A stretch of 64,000 bases of DNA. Source: Ailanthus altissimus. Its lineage: Eukaryota; Streptophyta; Magnoliopsida; Sapindales; Simaroubaceae. The notes below the pieces were generated by a model, which saw only the letters and a program-made list of their open reading frames with translations, did not search any database and was not told the DNA's origin. Positions 25,878 to 39,428 of this stretch are shown here, in pieces (within the stretch, counting starts at the first letter, position 1; every line of letters starts with the position of its first letter). The stretch covers positions 23,189,501 through 23,253,500 of the forward strand of contig OX327709.1 of NCBI GenBank assembly GCA_946807835.1. The letters run 5' to 3'. A program made the translations under genes and the position numbers.

Positions 25878-27071
25878 TGGCATGAAATAAACGGATTGTG
25901 TCGGTGCGGGCAACAACCACACATGCATGCACTAGCCAACTTCACATATTCTGAAAAGATAGAACGAATTATAAATTGGGGTGAAAAAGTGTGATTGGTA
26001 ATTTTAATGACCATTCAGCTGATAGCTAATGGTTACAGCATTGAGCATGTCAAAAGCAAAACTAAGCTCTTTGCCTTTCAAATGACTTGAAAGTTTCTAA
26101 ATATATTAATTATAGACAACTTTTTGGATGATTCCATGAACATTTATTACCAATTATTATATATAATTAAGAAGGTGTTATTAGGGTTTTAGTCTACTTT
26201 ACTCGCATAAATAGTAAGATTAATATGATAGATACGACTATAATTAATGTTCATAGTAAATATGAAATGGGGTTTTAAGAGAATATATAAAATATTAATT
26301 AACCCTAATCTAAACTTTGCCTTTTCTTCTTAACATTTACATTCACTTTTGTGTTAATTTGTACCCACACTTACTATACACCGAACTATAAAGGGTTATT
26401 AGAATCTCAATAATAATATAGTCTTTTTTTTAAGTTTTTAAAATGTGAAGAAGAAAGTTCATTGTGTCACAGGAACGAGTTCATTAATTATGCAATGGAA
26501 GATAGTTTACGGAACAACGACACTTACTTTGCATTGTTTGAACGTATGGCTATAATTAAATTCGCTGATGAGTGTTTTATCAAGAAACTAAGATTCCGTT
26601 GTGGAGAAAATTTATCATTTTTCATTTTCTAGAAGAAGAAGCTGGAATTTAACAGATGTCACAAGGAAACTAAACGGGCAGGTACCATTTACTATCGAAT
26701 TAGAATTGTTTCCTAATCTAAATTTTACCCAACTTTTTAAGAAGTTTTTGACACATGTTACATATTAAGATATATTATTTTATTATTTATATTTTTAACG
26801 GTTACTGATTCTCAGAAATCACGTACTAATAAAAAATAGGTGAAATTTTTATTTGAAAAAGTATTCAAATCCTTTTTCAACTAAGTTAAATACCAATTAA
26901 AAAAAATTTTATAAAAAAATTTAACGCTAAATTTTAGTTAAAAAATAATAGTTGAAATATAGATAATTGTGAAACTTTGGAAATATTAAATATTACTTTT
27001 TAATTTCAAATGTACACCATTAAGTTACACAAAGAATTTAAATTATTATTTGAAGTTAAAAAAATCTCATT

Positions 27072-27102
27072 TATGTATGTATGTATGTATGTATGTATGT
27101 AT
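27072..27102. repeat. (TATG)n microsatellite
   Basis: Seven or more tandem copies of the tetranucleotide TATG. Confidence 0.9.
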
Positions 27103-27165
27103 TGTTTAGAAATTAGCCTTAACACTAATATCTCTTAGAAATATGTCTTTACACTAATACTAATT

Positions 27166-27890
27166 TGTTGAATTTTTTTTGGCGTGCACTCCAAATAAAT
27201 CTAAACAAATACAAAAGACTTTAATCACAAAAAATTAAGAATAAGAGCAAGATCACTATAAAAGATAAACAACCACACAATGAAATTACGTGATTCGAAA
27301 ATAAAAGCTTACATCTACTGTGGATCACAAGATCCTATCCTCTTTTATTAGTTCACAAAAAATAAGACTACAAAGATCTCTTTATCAATAGATTATCAAT
27401 GAATATATTGAATAAAAAGCTTTCAAATGATCTATTAGTGCTTCTTTTGTTCATTTATAACTTAAACATTATCTATGACATTCTCTTTTATATTCAGCAT
27501 TTAAGGCTCTCTAACTCTCTATTTGTTTCTCTTAGAGTTTCTATTTAATACTTTTTAATATTTAATGAATTCTAAGGGGTTACAAGGGTTATATAATATA
27601 CAAAACGTCATTAAAAATTTTAAACTTAGTTAGAGTAAGAGTCCATATATATAGAAGACCAAATCCTACTCAAATAAGTCAATTAAACCTAAAAATAAAA
27701 TTTCTCAATATTAAGCGTTCTGTCGTTAATGTTTTTGGAATTTGGTCACGGCGTTGTGCCTTGGAGATGGTTCCTCTGTGTTCTTCATCCCCCTCATTGC
27801 TTTCAACTCTTTGTTTCAATCATTCCTCGTATGTTTGTCACGTGTTTGACTTTGCATTGATTCTCATTCTTTTTCAATTTAGCTCAAACA
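27166..27890 (-). mobile_element. Solo LTR, 725 bp, with TSD TAATT
   Basis: It begins TGTTGAATTTTTTTTGG and ends TTTAGCTCAAACA, flanked by TAATT at 27161-27165 and 27891-27895. Parts resemble the family 1 LTR around 5340-5420, such as the region reading GATTCGAAAA...CTACTGTGGATCACAAGATC. A TATA-like TATATAACCC sits on the minus strand, suggesting that orientation. It lies in copy B of the duplication only. No internal domains are adjacent. Confidence 0.8.
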
Positions 27891-29569
27891 TAATTTTGAA
27901 TTATTAATTTTAATAAATACAAATATTCGTAATTTTTTAAAAGTGTCAAAAAAAATATATATAACTAAAATTCGGCGGTCAATTTTTTATAATATTTATT
28001 TTAACTAAGTCCCACACTAAAAAAAAAAGACTTTTGCGCTTTAAGAAATTACAGATGTCCAAATAGGAGAAGTTGTATATTATTATTATTATTATATATA
28101 TAAACTACCTTAATGGAGTATTGTCGAATAGAAAAAAATATATAAATAGGATTTAACGACCATTTTGATTCCTAATGGTTACTACATTAAACATGTAAAC
28201 AAAACCAAGCTTTAATTTTTGCCCTTTAAAGGACTTGAAAGTTCTCATGTTTGAGATTTAGACAATTTTTTGGATGATTTGATGGACATTTATTAATTAC
28301 CCAATTTCTAGACTTGATCTTGTAATCAAATCTTAATTAAACAATATGTTCAGTATGATGAACACGTAGTTGACATCATCGCACCGGCTACTTATATGTC
28401 AATTTTGAACCATTATAAGAATTATTATTTAAATGCAACTAAAAATCGTGATTGTGTCCCAAAATTCAGGTACTACATTGAATATAATTGGAAGCAAGAT
28501 AAATATTTAATGACCCATTTTGAACCCCTAATGGTTACTACATTAAGCATATCATAATCAAGCATTATCAAATTAAAAAATGCTTTAATTAATTTTGCCC
28601 TTTGGGTGACTTCGAAAGTTTGCATTCAGGTCCTTAGGCAACTTTTTGAATCATTTAATGGACATTAACGAACCGATCTGCCGTATGCCCATAGAGGCTA
28701 GAGCTTTGGGGCTTGGAACTCACATTAACGCTTATTCAATACACAGTATATAAATTCGGGCAGCAGGCTAACTTGTATATAGGAAAGCTGATTTAATTGC
28801 ATGCAGCCCCACGAAATACTTGTCCTGTTTCAAAATGATAGTATTCTTGCAATCTAAGCCATTCTAAGCATTCTCAAGACATGAGACCTAACTCAAATCA
28901 TTTTTTATTAAGCCAACTTCTTTGTGGTTTGTTTTTTTATTTTTTTAAAAAAACTATTGATATTATGGTAAGTATCTATTACTAGTACAAAGATTAAATA
29001 ATAATCGAAATAAGTCCTCATTTCAACACAATACTAGATAATATATAAAAATTAGATAATAATCGAAACAAGTTCTCACTTCCACACAAGATTAGATAAT
29101 GATCGAGATAAGATTTGACTTCATACTAATATATGCACAAATTATTACACTGCTCTAACACTTTCACATGAGACTAGATAACAGTTGGGACAAGTTAAAA
29201 CTACTCTAATGAATGCTCAATGACAAATTATTACTACCCTAATGCACGCCTAAAGACAAACTATTACACTCTTCTTCCATTTGTGAGGGCTTGACCCTTC
29301 GACCCTTTGACCTTAATTAAAGTGCTTATTGCTGAAGTAAATATTCAAGTGTTTCTTTCTTAATGTTCCTATTTAGGAATTTGCTTGTTACTATTTTTGT
29401 TTTATAAACTTTTCTTCTTTGATCTTTTAATAACTATTATTCTTCTTCTTTTAGAATGGTAAATAATCACTTTAAAGAGACGATGGTAACGTCGTAATAA
29501 GATAATAGATAAAAATGTAAGACCATTTATTAAAATAAAAAATGGAAATAAAATTTTGTTAGGTATCTA

Positions 29570-31610
29570 GTACCCTAAAATCATGCACTTATATTATTTT
29601 TATAAAATTAATGAAATTATAATTTTATACTTAAAAAATGTTCAAAATTTTGTGACATAAATATTAAAAAAAAATTTATTTATTTATGTGACCATAACCT
29701 TAGTATATAATTATTATATACAAGAGGATTAAAGTTATAAATATTAAACAGAAAAAGTTCATAATAAATTAATTAAATTTTGAAATCTTTAATTAAATAT
29801 TACTAGTGCGGTCCACTTATATTTAGAATGTAGTGATTTTATCTAGATCACTAATATAGTAACATTATAGTAGAGGCACTTTATATAATATGATTATATA
29901 GAACTGAACCAAGCGTAATTTGAATTCTTATGTAAAATATTGTTGTTAATTAAGAATTCAAATAACGTCAACCGATGATCATATGCAAATCAACATTAAT
30001 TTTGAGTGATCGTAAACTTTTGTTTTGTGTCATTTAAAATACTTGTTGCAGTTTATCTAAAATAATAGGTATAGTATGATAAACAGCTAAGAATATGATT
30101 TATAGATATGGAATCCATTTCTTCTTAACGAAAGTTAGAAATAAGGTTCTCTTAAGAGTTAATTCTATAACTGAACAGTTCGAACACTTAATTTGTAATA
30201 ATGTTATAAATTAACTATTCATTGGTGAATTAATAGTATTTAAGGATAAAGAAATAATTAGAGGGGTAAAATGTTAATTGACTTGACTCTAACTATGAAC
30301 CATTTATAGAGGGTTGAATTGTATGTAGTAATTAAATCGATAGACTACTCTTAAGTTTTCTGAGTGAATTATATATGTAGTTTCAAGAGTGTAATTTTAA
30401 GTTTTTAGTGAAGTAACACAAAAATAAATAAATTACATTAATTAATTAAAGAGTTTAATTAATTATTTAAAATTTATTGAAACTTAAAATTTTAGGTCCA
30501 TAGATTCTCAATACCACCTCTTTAGTTATTATAGTGAATAACTAAAAAATGATTGTATTATTACACAAATTGTTTGTCCAAAAAATAATTTTCAAAATAC
30601 ATATGTTTTATATTTGAATAAAATTAATTAATATACATAATATCTTATCCAAATATAATTAAATATTTAATTTAAAAAATTAAATAAATAAATTTTAAGG
30701 ATGATTTTTGAAATTATCGAAAGATTTTATTTTAATTTAATGTTTTCTTTTTATTAAAAGACTAATAGTCCAATTCTTTTGAAAGTCTAATAATTTTCAA
30801 TTATTAGGTATTATACGTTAACCACAAAGAGTGAAATTCTATATGTTTTACATGAATTAAGTCTCTTTTTAAGATATAATAATTTAATTAATAAATGTTA
30901 TTAATTAAATTATTAAATTAAAATAATAATAATTTATTATTTTAAAATGATAACATTAGTCTAAAAATAGACAAACACAAATACATAAAAACACTCTAAA
31001 AAAGCAATACGTATTTTTTTTCTTTAGAAGAAAATTTTGAAAGCCCACTCTTTCTTTTATTGTAGAATAAGAGACTTGCTTTAGAATTATTCGGTAGAAG
31101 AAAACCTAGCGTTGGTTCAAGGTAATTATTAATTTTTATTTACTTTAAACATTAAATTCATATATTTATAAGATCATAAGATAAAAAATATTTTTATCTT
31201 ATGAAAACAAAGATTAAAAAAAAAATTATTTTTTATTCTACTGCGTTATGAATGTCATAACAAATTTTAGTAATGCGGCTTAAAAATTTTAATTTTAGAA
31301 CAATTAGTTACACGTTTTTTTTTTTTCTAAATTTAAACCTCTTACCTAAATTTAAATTACACTAGAGACTATTAACCAAAATATCAATTTTTAACGATTT
31401 CACATTTTTATTTTCGATACCAAAATTCTTCAAACACATCCACAACGCGAGGAATATTCTAAAATGCTTATTTTGTGCCCAAAAAAATAATATATTTTTA
31501 TTAAATAAGTACGATACATGCAATACCATTTAATAAAAATCTACTCGTATATACATATAAAACATACATATTTCAAATTTTATTGGATCAAAAAATACAA
31601 ATTGTGAAAC
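29570..31610. other. Copy B-specific AT-rich insert of about 2 kb
   Basis: Copy A passes directly from the module near 15960 to the segment at 16130, while copy B has about 2 kb of unrelated AT-rich sequence between the matching points. The ends carry AAAATTTTG (29561-29569) and AAAATTTG (about 31610), a possible eroded target duplication. No reading frame, inverted repeat or LTR was recognised, so its class is unknown. Confidence 0.35.
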
Positions 31611-34600
31611 AAAATTTGTGTCTTACACTCTCCAATTCAAGTATCTTATCAGTCCATACATAAAATATCATGTGATAGGGCATAGATGCCAAAGCATTGC
31701 TATATAATATATCAGAGATTGTCTGTCATTTACCAAAATTCGGATAGTATTTCCGAGCAACATATCTTATAAACCATAAAATTTTTGTGATGCTTTTGAA
31801 TTTGGGAAAGATTTCTTAATAAATATTATTCCCCTTTCCCTATTCTTGTCGTATAGTCCGTCAAAATGAACCAAATCCTAAAAAGGGACCACCCATGTGT
31901 CTTGTTGTTGCAACTGCTCTTATCATGCAATGACAAAATTAGATATGGGTATTAACGCTATCGCCCACTGAGATTGTCACAAGTGTAACTCTGAAGATAG
32001 TTTTAATTTTAATTATATTATTATTATTATTATTATTTATTTAATTAAAAAAATGAAAATATTTTTATAATTATAATTTTTTTATCATATTAAAATAAAT
32101 GAAAATACTTCTTTTTTTTTTAATTAAGTAAAGAGGGTAAATATAATTAAAATTAAAGTCATCAATAAAATATCATTTGTGCTAATCCCAACTAGATATT
32201 GATTGTACGTTTTAATCGACTATCTCTTTGAAAAATATTTAAGCATTTTATGATTTTTTTTTTAAATATTGTTATAATGCTCCAATATTTGTCAAATTAA
32301 ATGGATCAAGTTGTCCCTTTTTGTAATTTTCGTTTAAAAATTGCAGATTATATTCATGTTTTTTTAATCAATTTACTTTCTAATTTTTAATAAGTTCTAA
32401 TATATCTCTTTTTTTACTACTATTTTTGGCATAAAGTGATTAATTATTCTCACTAAAAGGTGGATTATAGTACTTATTGAAAAATTTAAAATAAAAACAA
32501 ATGGATAAAAATATTAAATAATAAACGGATAAAAAATTCAAACAATAAGGAAGTAATGGCATTTTTTTTTATTAATTTGTTTATTACATATTTCGAATTT
32601 TAAGTAATATTTCTCAATTGCTTTTAAAAATAAAAATATAACATATGAATTATTATTATTATTACAGAATTCTCCCTTATACCAATACTCTTAGAGATGA
32701 TAATGAAGCAAGGTGAGGATGTACCCAATCTCTTTTTTTTTTTTGTAAATGTTAAGTTTAGTTTTTCACTTTATTTTTTAAAAATTTTAACAACTGAATA
32801 GGAATAGAGAATCTCTCCATGTCAAGAATGCCTTCTCATCTCTATATTTATATTTATATTAAAAAATTATAAAATAAATAATAATTATAATAAATAAAAG
32901 AACAAAATTTATAATGTGATTGAACAATTTTTTTTTTTTAAGATAAAAGAGGGAAATTTGAATTCGAGATTATTATTAAAATAAAAATTTTAATACAAAA
33001 ACTATATAATTAAACGATTTCACGAATATAATAAAATACTATATAATTAAAAAAAATGTGAGTGCGTGTGGTCACACGCAATTTCTATTCACACGAGATC
33101 ACAAGATTCTTCGTGGAAGGAATCTTGAGATTTAATATAAATATTACGTGGCAAGTTTCCATTCAATATCGTCCCAAAAAATAAAGAAATAAAAAAAATG
33201 CCCCTCATATTATATGCAAATCACATTTTCAAAAGATTTCACTTTCAATAATCATAAAAAGCTTCAACAAATTCTCTCTTGTCTCTTATCTCATATTTTG
33301 TTTTAATTCTCGGAAATGTAAGCTTTTAACGTAGTATTTTTTAGATACACATATCATATTTTCTTACTAATTAGAATTTTATTTTATTCATTTGATTAAT
33401 GGAAGATAATAAAGTTTTAATCCATAACTCAAAAGAAAATAAAAAGTAATTAAATCAAATATAACACAAACATTGCATGATAATATACATTATTTAAATT
33501 ATGTGTAGAAAAAAATACTAATTTCGTCTCTAATTTAATTGATATATACTAATATTTTTTAATAAATATTTTAATAGTTCCTATAAAAATGAAAATGGTC
33601 ATTGTCCATAAATGAAAATTGTAGCAAAAAGTAGTTTAAAACGTCTCTAAATGGGCTAATTGAATATTTATAAAAGAATAAAAATTAAATTAATATATAT
33701 CAATTAAATCAATGACAAAAATTGTATTTTTTTTCTTCCATTTATTATAGTATTATTCATTGCAGTTTTTTTATATTTTAAAACTAAATGTAATTGATAA
33801 ATTTTTAAATAATAATTTATTTATATAAATAGCATGATACATTTCCTTTATAATTGGCTTTAATTTATGATAATATAATTGGCTTTAATTTATGATAATA
33901 TAATTTGGTTATGAATTTAGAAAGACAATTGAAACAAAAATCAAATCACATCGAATCGAATCGAATCGATTTGGGGCCCATTTGATTCCATTTCGAGGTC
34001 CCAAAGCATATGCTCTTCGATAGTTTCATTTCAAATACAGTACAATAAAGACAATCGTAGATTCAATCCTAAACAATCTTTTCTTTTTGCAAATAATTTG
34101 CGGTTCCTTTGTCTTAGTTTAAATATTGCAAAATTGCTCGTGGACCTCTATATGTTTTCATTTTTTACATTTTAACCCTTCATAATAACAGCTTTTAACT
34201 TTTTAATTTTTGAAGTGTTTTTTTTTTTTTTTTTAAAGAAAATTCAATCGGCAAGATTAAACCAACCGACTTGCAAATGCAAGTGGATGGGAGCATTTAT
34301 TAGGATCAGCCATTTTAAGAGGTCGCAAAGTGGACTAAGTGGGGCTTGTGAGTCATAATTGTGGATTTGAGGACAAAGTAAAGCAATTTTCTACTTGGTG
34401 AATCATATTGATTAGGGATATAATCATTTATTCCCTTGAAATATGGTTTAATTATAATACTATTTACAAATTAAAAAAATTAATGTTAATACTCAAATTT
34501 TTTATTAAAATAAGTACAAATATTTAATCGTTAGCGATTTATTGTTAAAGTTAACAGATTTAATAATAATTAAGTCTAATTACTTGTAAAATTTAATTTA

Positions 34601-34959
34601 AACTAACTTTTTGAACATAATATTTGTGTTATTAGACTAAAATGCTCATATTTTATTTCAATTAAAATAATTAACAAATTGAAAAAAAATTTAGTATTTT
34701 AAATATAATTAAGATGAAATTATTTATTAAACTAAACTCCAAATGTAAAATTATCTTTCTCTCTAAGAATTTTATTGCGACCATTTAAAATAAACTCATC
34801 TATAATCAAATTCACATATCTACTCTAATAAAAGACTATAATTCTCACAAAAAGAAAAAATATATATAGTCCAAATATCTATTCCTATAATAATAGAGTC
34901 TCAAATAACTCTAATTTTCAGGAAAATGAGAAAAATTACTAAATACACGTAAATGAAAC

Positions 34960-36432
34960 TATAATCTCCATCACTTATCACACGTAATAAAGAGTCTTAT
35001 CTTAATTTTTATGAATTTTATTTTATATTATAATTAATTGCTCAATTATATTAAATGTCTCGTTTTAAGTTTGGAAATCTCAAACTTTGAAATAAGTTGT
35101 GATAAATTATGTGAATTCAAATTTTCTCATCTATATTAGAGAAATGTTTTATTGAAAATCCTCAAACTTTTATATAAGTTGTAAGGGAAAATGTCATTTT
35201 AATTTTTGTTTTTATGTATATATATTAATTTAGTCATCACTTATCTAATATATACCATATTAATCTATACATGGACAAAAATGATAGTTGTTCAAACACA
35301 AAAATGATAATAAAAATTATTTAAAATGTTTATAGTGACTAATATGATATATATTAAAAAAATAAATACTAAATTAATATATATTTATAAAATCAAGTAT
35401 CAAAATGATATTTCTCTACATTATAATAAGTGAGAATTTCAAAATGGCGTTTGAAAAGTTATACGAACTCAATTTTTTTTTTGTCATTTTTTGTAAAAAC
35501 AATTTGAATTTTAAAAAATTCTCAAACTTTGATATAAGTTGCGAGAAAGGATGACCTCAAAATAGCGTTTGCAAAATTATGCTAACTCAATTTTTATCAT
35601 CTTAAATAGTGAAAATGATTTAAAATTTGAAACTTTTCGAATTTTAATAGAAGTTGTGATAAACGATAACTTCAAAATAACATTTGAAAAATGACGTGAA
35701 CTCATTTTTTCTCACTCTTATCGGTGAAAATTATTGGGAGTTTGAAATTAAGGGACAAGTTAAATATTATTCTAAAGATGCATATTTAGAATTGGATATA
35801 GTTATTTTATACCACTTAAAAGCATTTGCAATAATAATATACTTATAATGAAGCTGAACTAGCCTTATCTCGTTAAGTAATGTTGTATTTTTTAAATTAT
35901 ATTTTAAATAATATATCAAATAATCATTTAATGGTAAAATAGTAATTTTAAAAATTATCAAAATTATCAAAAAAATTATTTGACAAGTTATTTAAAATAC
36001 AAATTTTAAAAGTGTAATTTATTATACTTAATTCTACCAAATTTAATGGACTAAAAGACAGTTTTCTTTATGCACAGCTCATAAATCTTTAAATAAAAGT
36101 TTAAAGGATATCTTTAGGAGGATTGGTTCATAATCAGAAACAAAGAACTACATTTCAAATTGAATATATAATATTAGTTAATATCACTAACTACCCCCCT
36201 ATATATGTTATTAACAAAGTCATCAATAAAATAAAATAAAATAAATCAAGAAGGTTAATACATTTAATAATTACTCAAATTCTTGTCATTTGTTTTTAAT
36301 TATTATTTGGGTCTAAAATAAAGAACAAATCAATGAGATTATATATATACAAGACTTCTAAATGGGAGATAGATCGAATTAAGTTGATCTCATAAGACAC
36401 ACACCTAACTTTTAGCACAACAAAAATCTAAA

Positions 36433-36479
<47 letters not shown>

Positions 36480-37560
36480 TTAATCTTTTTTATCTTACAT
36501 TTTAAAAGATAGAACTTTTTGTGAGGGTGGGATGGACATATCACATTATATATAGGTTCGTCAAATAAAATATTGTTATATAAATAATTATTTTGAAATC
36601 ATCATAACAATAAAAGATAAAAATTAAATTGAATAATTTTATTAGACAACTTCATTTTATCTATTTTTTATTCATTTTATTTATTTTTTATTCATTTTAT
36701 CTATTTTTTATTAGAAGTCGACTTGATTAGATCATGGCCCAAAACGATGGACTCTTACTCTCTTTTAGGAATCAATGTACGACTTTTTTTTATAAAAGTT
36801 ATTTGAGGTCTCCACAATTTAAAAGATCCGAGCAAACCTAACCCCTTAAGCGATTGCATCTTTACTAGCCCTAACATCTTGATAATTATGAAGTAAATCA
36901 AACCATATCGTCCATAAGTCAAGTGATCGTAATCTTCAATCTCAATTACTCTAAAAATCTTGAGAATTATGAGACCAATTAAAATTATGTCGTCCATAAA
37001 GTAAGTGGTCATATTCTCATATTGACAATGAGTACATCGAGAAATTAGAAGAAAATGGCCTAACATTTCCCCCATCAAATCTCAAGATTAACATAAATAG
37101 GAGTTAGTTATTAAAAAAAAAAAGGAGTTAGACAAAGGCTGAAAGTAATGAAAAACTTTTTTTTGACAAAAACGCTCTAAAAAAAATTTTATTCTTCTTT
37201 TGATACCAACTTTAACTTCAGAGAATTTTTATTAGAATAACTATTAATAAGATTATAACGAAACTCTTATTATTTTTATAAGAAAATCAAGATCATCAAA
37301 TCTAAAATTTATTTTCAATATTATCTTAAATTTTTAAGCCAATAAGCCCTCGTTTAATCTTATACAAATAAATTTAAAACTCATTAATTTTAAAAAACCA
37401 GAATTTTTTTCATCAACACTATCTAAAATTTAATGATAAAACCTCTTAATTGGAATGAAAGTCTCGAATTTAAACATGCTTCTCTTAAATTAAAAGCATA
37501 ATAATACTTATGGGAAGTAAAGTAACAAACAACCTCTAAGTACCGTTTCTTAGCGGTGAC
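34960..37560. other. AT-rich spacer upstream of the CIPK gene
   Basis: There is no gene. It contains a local array of imperfect repeats of about 115-130 bp at 35085-35740 (each with AATTTTCTCA or similar plus CAAACTTTGATATAAGTTG-like words) and an AC/AT microsatellite at 36431-36475. At 36830-37080 lies a short imperfect tandem duplication containing CATCTTGATAATTATGA and AATCTTGAGAATTATGA. The minus-strand open frame over 36755-37078 comes from this repeat and is not credible as a protein. Confidence 0.5.
36431..36475. repeat. (AC)n(AT)n compound microsatellite
   Basis: A run of AC dinucleotides followed by AT dinucleotides. Confidence 0.9.
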
Positions 37561-37749
37561 GTTGGTTAATGACCAATAATTTTTCCTGTTACCAAACGAA
37601 CAAATTTTATTCTACCATGGCAGCTACATAAATTAAGCAGCAATGACTTCTACTTTCAAGAAACATAGATGGACGGACACATTCACTCTTCACGTCACTT
37701 TGGTTGGAAAAATAAAAACATTAAAAATTAAAATTTGGTTCATTCGTAA

Positions 37750-38135
37750 TTTAAACAAAATAGCAAAATTACCCCATTTTCGCTGCCCCTTTTTAAATGG
37801 CTTTTAGCTAACGCTGTGGTTTCTGTATCTGTTTCGCTAGCAAAAAACAAAAAAAAAAAAAACTCATTAGTCCTATCATCTTCTTCTCCCTAAATACAAT
37901 TCAATTCTTTCAAATTCTAACCAATTATTCCCTCTTTCCAAATCCCAATTGAGTTATTTTTCTCCCTTTAAATTTTCAGCGGATAAGAAATCTGAAAGTT
38001 GAAATTAGTTTTTCGATTAATAAAACTAGCCAGGTGTGGGTGTTCGTGTTCCTGTTTTGGAGCTGATGCGGCGGCGTCATCGCATGCGGATTTTCATCAT
38101 AGGGAAATTAATGCTCCAGAGATAAAAAAAGGAAA
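37750..38135 (+). promoter_or_regulatory. Putative core promoter and CT-rich 5' leader of CIPK
   Basis: Upstream of the kinase start codon the sequence changes from A/T-rich spacer to a CT-rich tract (about 37870-37975, with CATCTTCTTCTCCC), typical of plant 5' leaders. No in-frame start codon precedes 38136. A clear TATA box was not found; TTTTTAAATGG at about 37791 is only a weak candidate. Transcription start is inferred, not seen. Confidence 0.3.
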
Positions 38136-39428
38136 ATGGGTGATAATACCGGAGAGATTTCGCGAGAAACCGACCTGTTCGGGAAGTACGAGCTGGGGAA
38201 AATCGTCGGCTTCGGCGCCTTCGCCAAGGTCTATCACGGCCGCAATGTCCGTACGGGACAGAGCGTGGCGATTAAGGCCGTGAGCAAACAGAAGGTGATT
38301 AAAAGCGGAATGATGGCTCACATTAAGCGGGAGATTTCTATCATGCGCCGGCTGCGCCACCCGAACATCGTGAAATTGTACGAGGTGTTGGCCACGAAGA
38401 CCAAGATCTACTTCGTGATGGAATTCGCCAAAGGCGGCGAGTTATTCGCAAAGATTTCTAAAGGAAGGTTCAGCGAAGAGCTCAGCCGTCGATATTTTCA
38501 GCAGCTGATCTCAGCCGTTGGTTACTGTCACGCGAGAGGAGTCTTTCACCGTGATTTGAAACCGGAGAATCTTTTACTCGACGAGAATTGGGACTTGAAA
38601 ATTTCGGATTTCGGACTCAGCGCCGTGAAGGACCAGATCCGACCCGACGGATTGCTGCACACTTTGTGCGGGACTCCTGCTTACGTTGCACCGGAGATTC
38701 TAGCGAAGAAAGGATACGACGGCGCCAAGGTCGATGTTTGGTCATGCGGCGTCGTTTTGTACGTCCTCAACGCCGGTTACTTACCGTTCAATGATCCTAA
38801 TCTCATGGCCATGTACCGTAAGATTTATAAAGGCGAGTACCGGTGCCCGAAATGGATGTCTCCTGATCTAAGACGGTTCTTGAGTCGGCTCCTTGATACG
38901 AATCCCAATACGAGGATCACCGTTGATGAGATTCTGAACGATCCTTGGTTTAAGAAAGATTATAAAGAGAGGAAGTTTTATTCTAATGGTTTTGCTTTTA
39001 AAGGCTTAATTGGAAGTAACGAGAACGAGAAACATTTGAATGCTTTTGATATAATCTCGTTCTCCTCCGGTTTCAATTTGTCCGGTTTGTTCAGCGACTT
39101 CAACGACATTTCGTTTTGTAGCGAAAGATTCTTATCCCCAGAAACGCCCAATAAAATTTTACAGAGAGTTGAAGAAGCGGCGAAACTGGAGGATGACAAA
39201 ATGGTGGTGACAAAGCAAGAACAGGGGGCAAAGCTGGAGGGGCAAAATGGAAATTTTGAGATGGTTGTAGAGATTTACCGGTTAACGGAAAATCTGGTTA
39301 TAGTTGAAGTTAAAATTAGGGCGGGGGAAGTCGGAACGAGCCAAGAAATCTGGGCCCAAAAGATAAGACCCAAGCTGTGCGACTTGATTTGCCAACCGGA
39401 AGCGACGGTTGCCGGGGACCCGCAATGA
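38136..39428 (+). CDS. CIPK14: CBL-interacting protein kinase, CIPK14-like (SnRK3), intronless
   Basis: A complete 430-residue Ser/Thr kinase of the SnRK3/CIPK family, which is activated by calcium-bound CBL sensors and phosphorylates transporters and other targets in stress and ion signalling. The kinase domain spans about residues 18-272: glycine loop GFGAFAKV (25-32), ATP-binding K47, HRD with catalytic D140, N145, DFG at 158-160 and APE at 185-187. The CBL-binding NAF motif is at 302-319 (NAFDIIS...SGFNLSGLF), followed by the phosphatase-interaction region (about 331-395). Length and the lack of introns fit the intron-poor CIPK clade. From memory the closest relative is Arabidopsis CIPK14, inferred from the N-terminal FGKYE and [13 protein letters not shown] region. 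The clade is certain, the exact orthologue less so. The start is the first ATG of the frame and gives the usual short N-terminus. Codons are GC-richer than the surroundings. Confidence 0.95.
   Translation: MGDNTGEISRETDLFGKYELGKIVGFGAFAKVYHGRNVRTGQSVAIKAVSKQKVIKSGMMAHIKREISIMRRLRHPNIVKLYEVLATKTKIYFVMEFAKGGELFAKISKGRFSEELSRRYFQQLISAVGYCHARGVFHRDLKPENLLLDENWDLKISDFGLSAVKDQIRPDGLLHTLCGTPAYVAPEILAKKGYDGAKVDVWSCGVVLYVLNAGYLPFNDPNLMAMYRKIYKGEYRCPKWMSPDLRRFLSRLLDTNPNTRITVDEILNDPWFKKDYKERKFYSNGFAFKGLIGSNENEKHLNAFDIISFSSGFNLSGLFSDFNDISFCSERFLSPETPNKILQRVEEAAKLEDDKMVVTKQEQGAKLEGQNGNFEMVVEIYRLTENLVIVEVKIRAGEVGTSQEIWAQKIRPKLCDLICQPEATVAGDPQ

Larger units (their letters stand above)
20535..34960. repeat. 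Copy B of the large head-to-tail segmental duplication
   Basis: Copy B starts where copy A ends. The sequence GTTTAGATATTTATTTTTAT opens both, at about 2024 and 20538. It repeats the order of copy A segments listed for that feature and ends near 34920 with the same block found at 20395-20520. It lacks the TRIMs and solo LTR of copy A and has its own insertions at 22441, 23382, 24901, 27166 and probably about 29570-31610. No gene was found. Confidence 0.8.

Noticed and set aside
36755..37078. 107-codon minus-strand frame
   Set aside because: Produced by an imperfect tandem repeat; no family likeness.
38097..38794. Open frames overlapping the CIPK gene in other frames or strand
   Set aside because: Shadows of a GC-richer, strongly conserved coding sequence.
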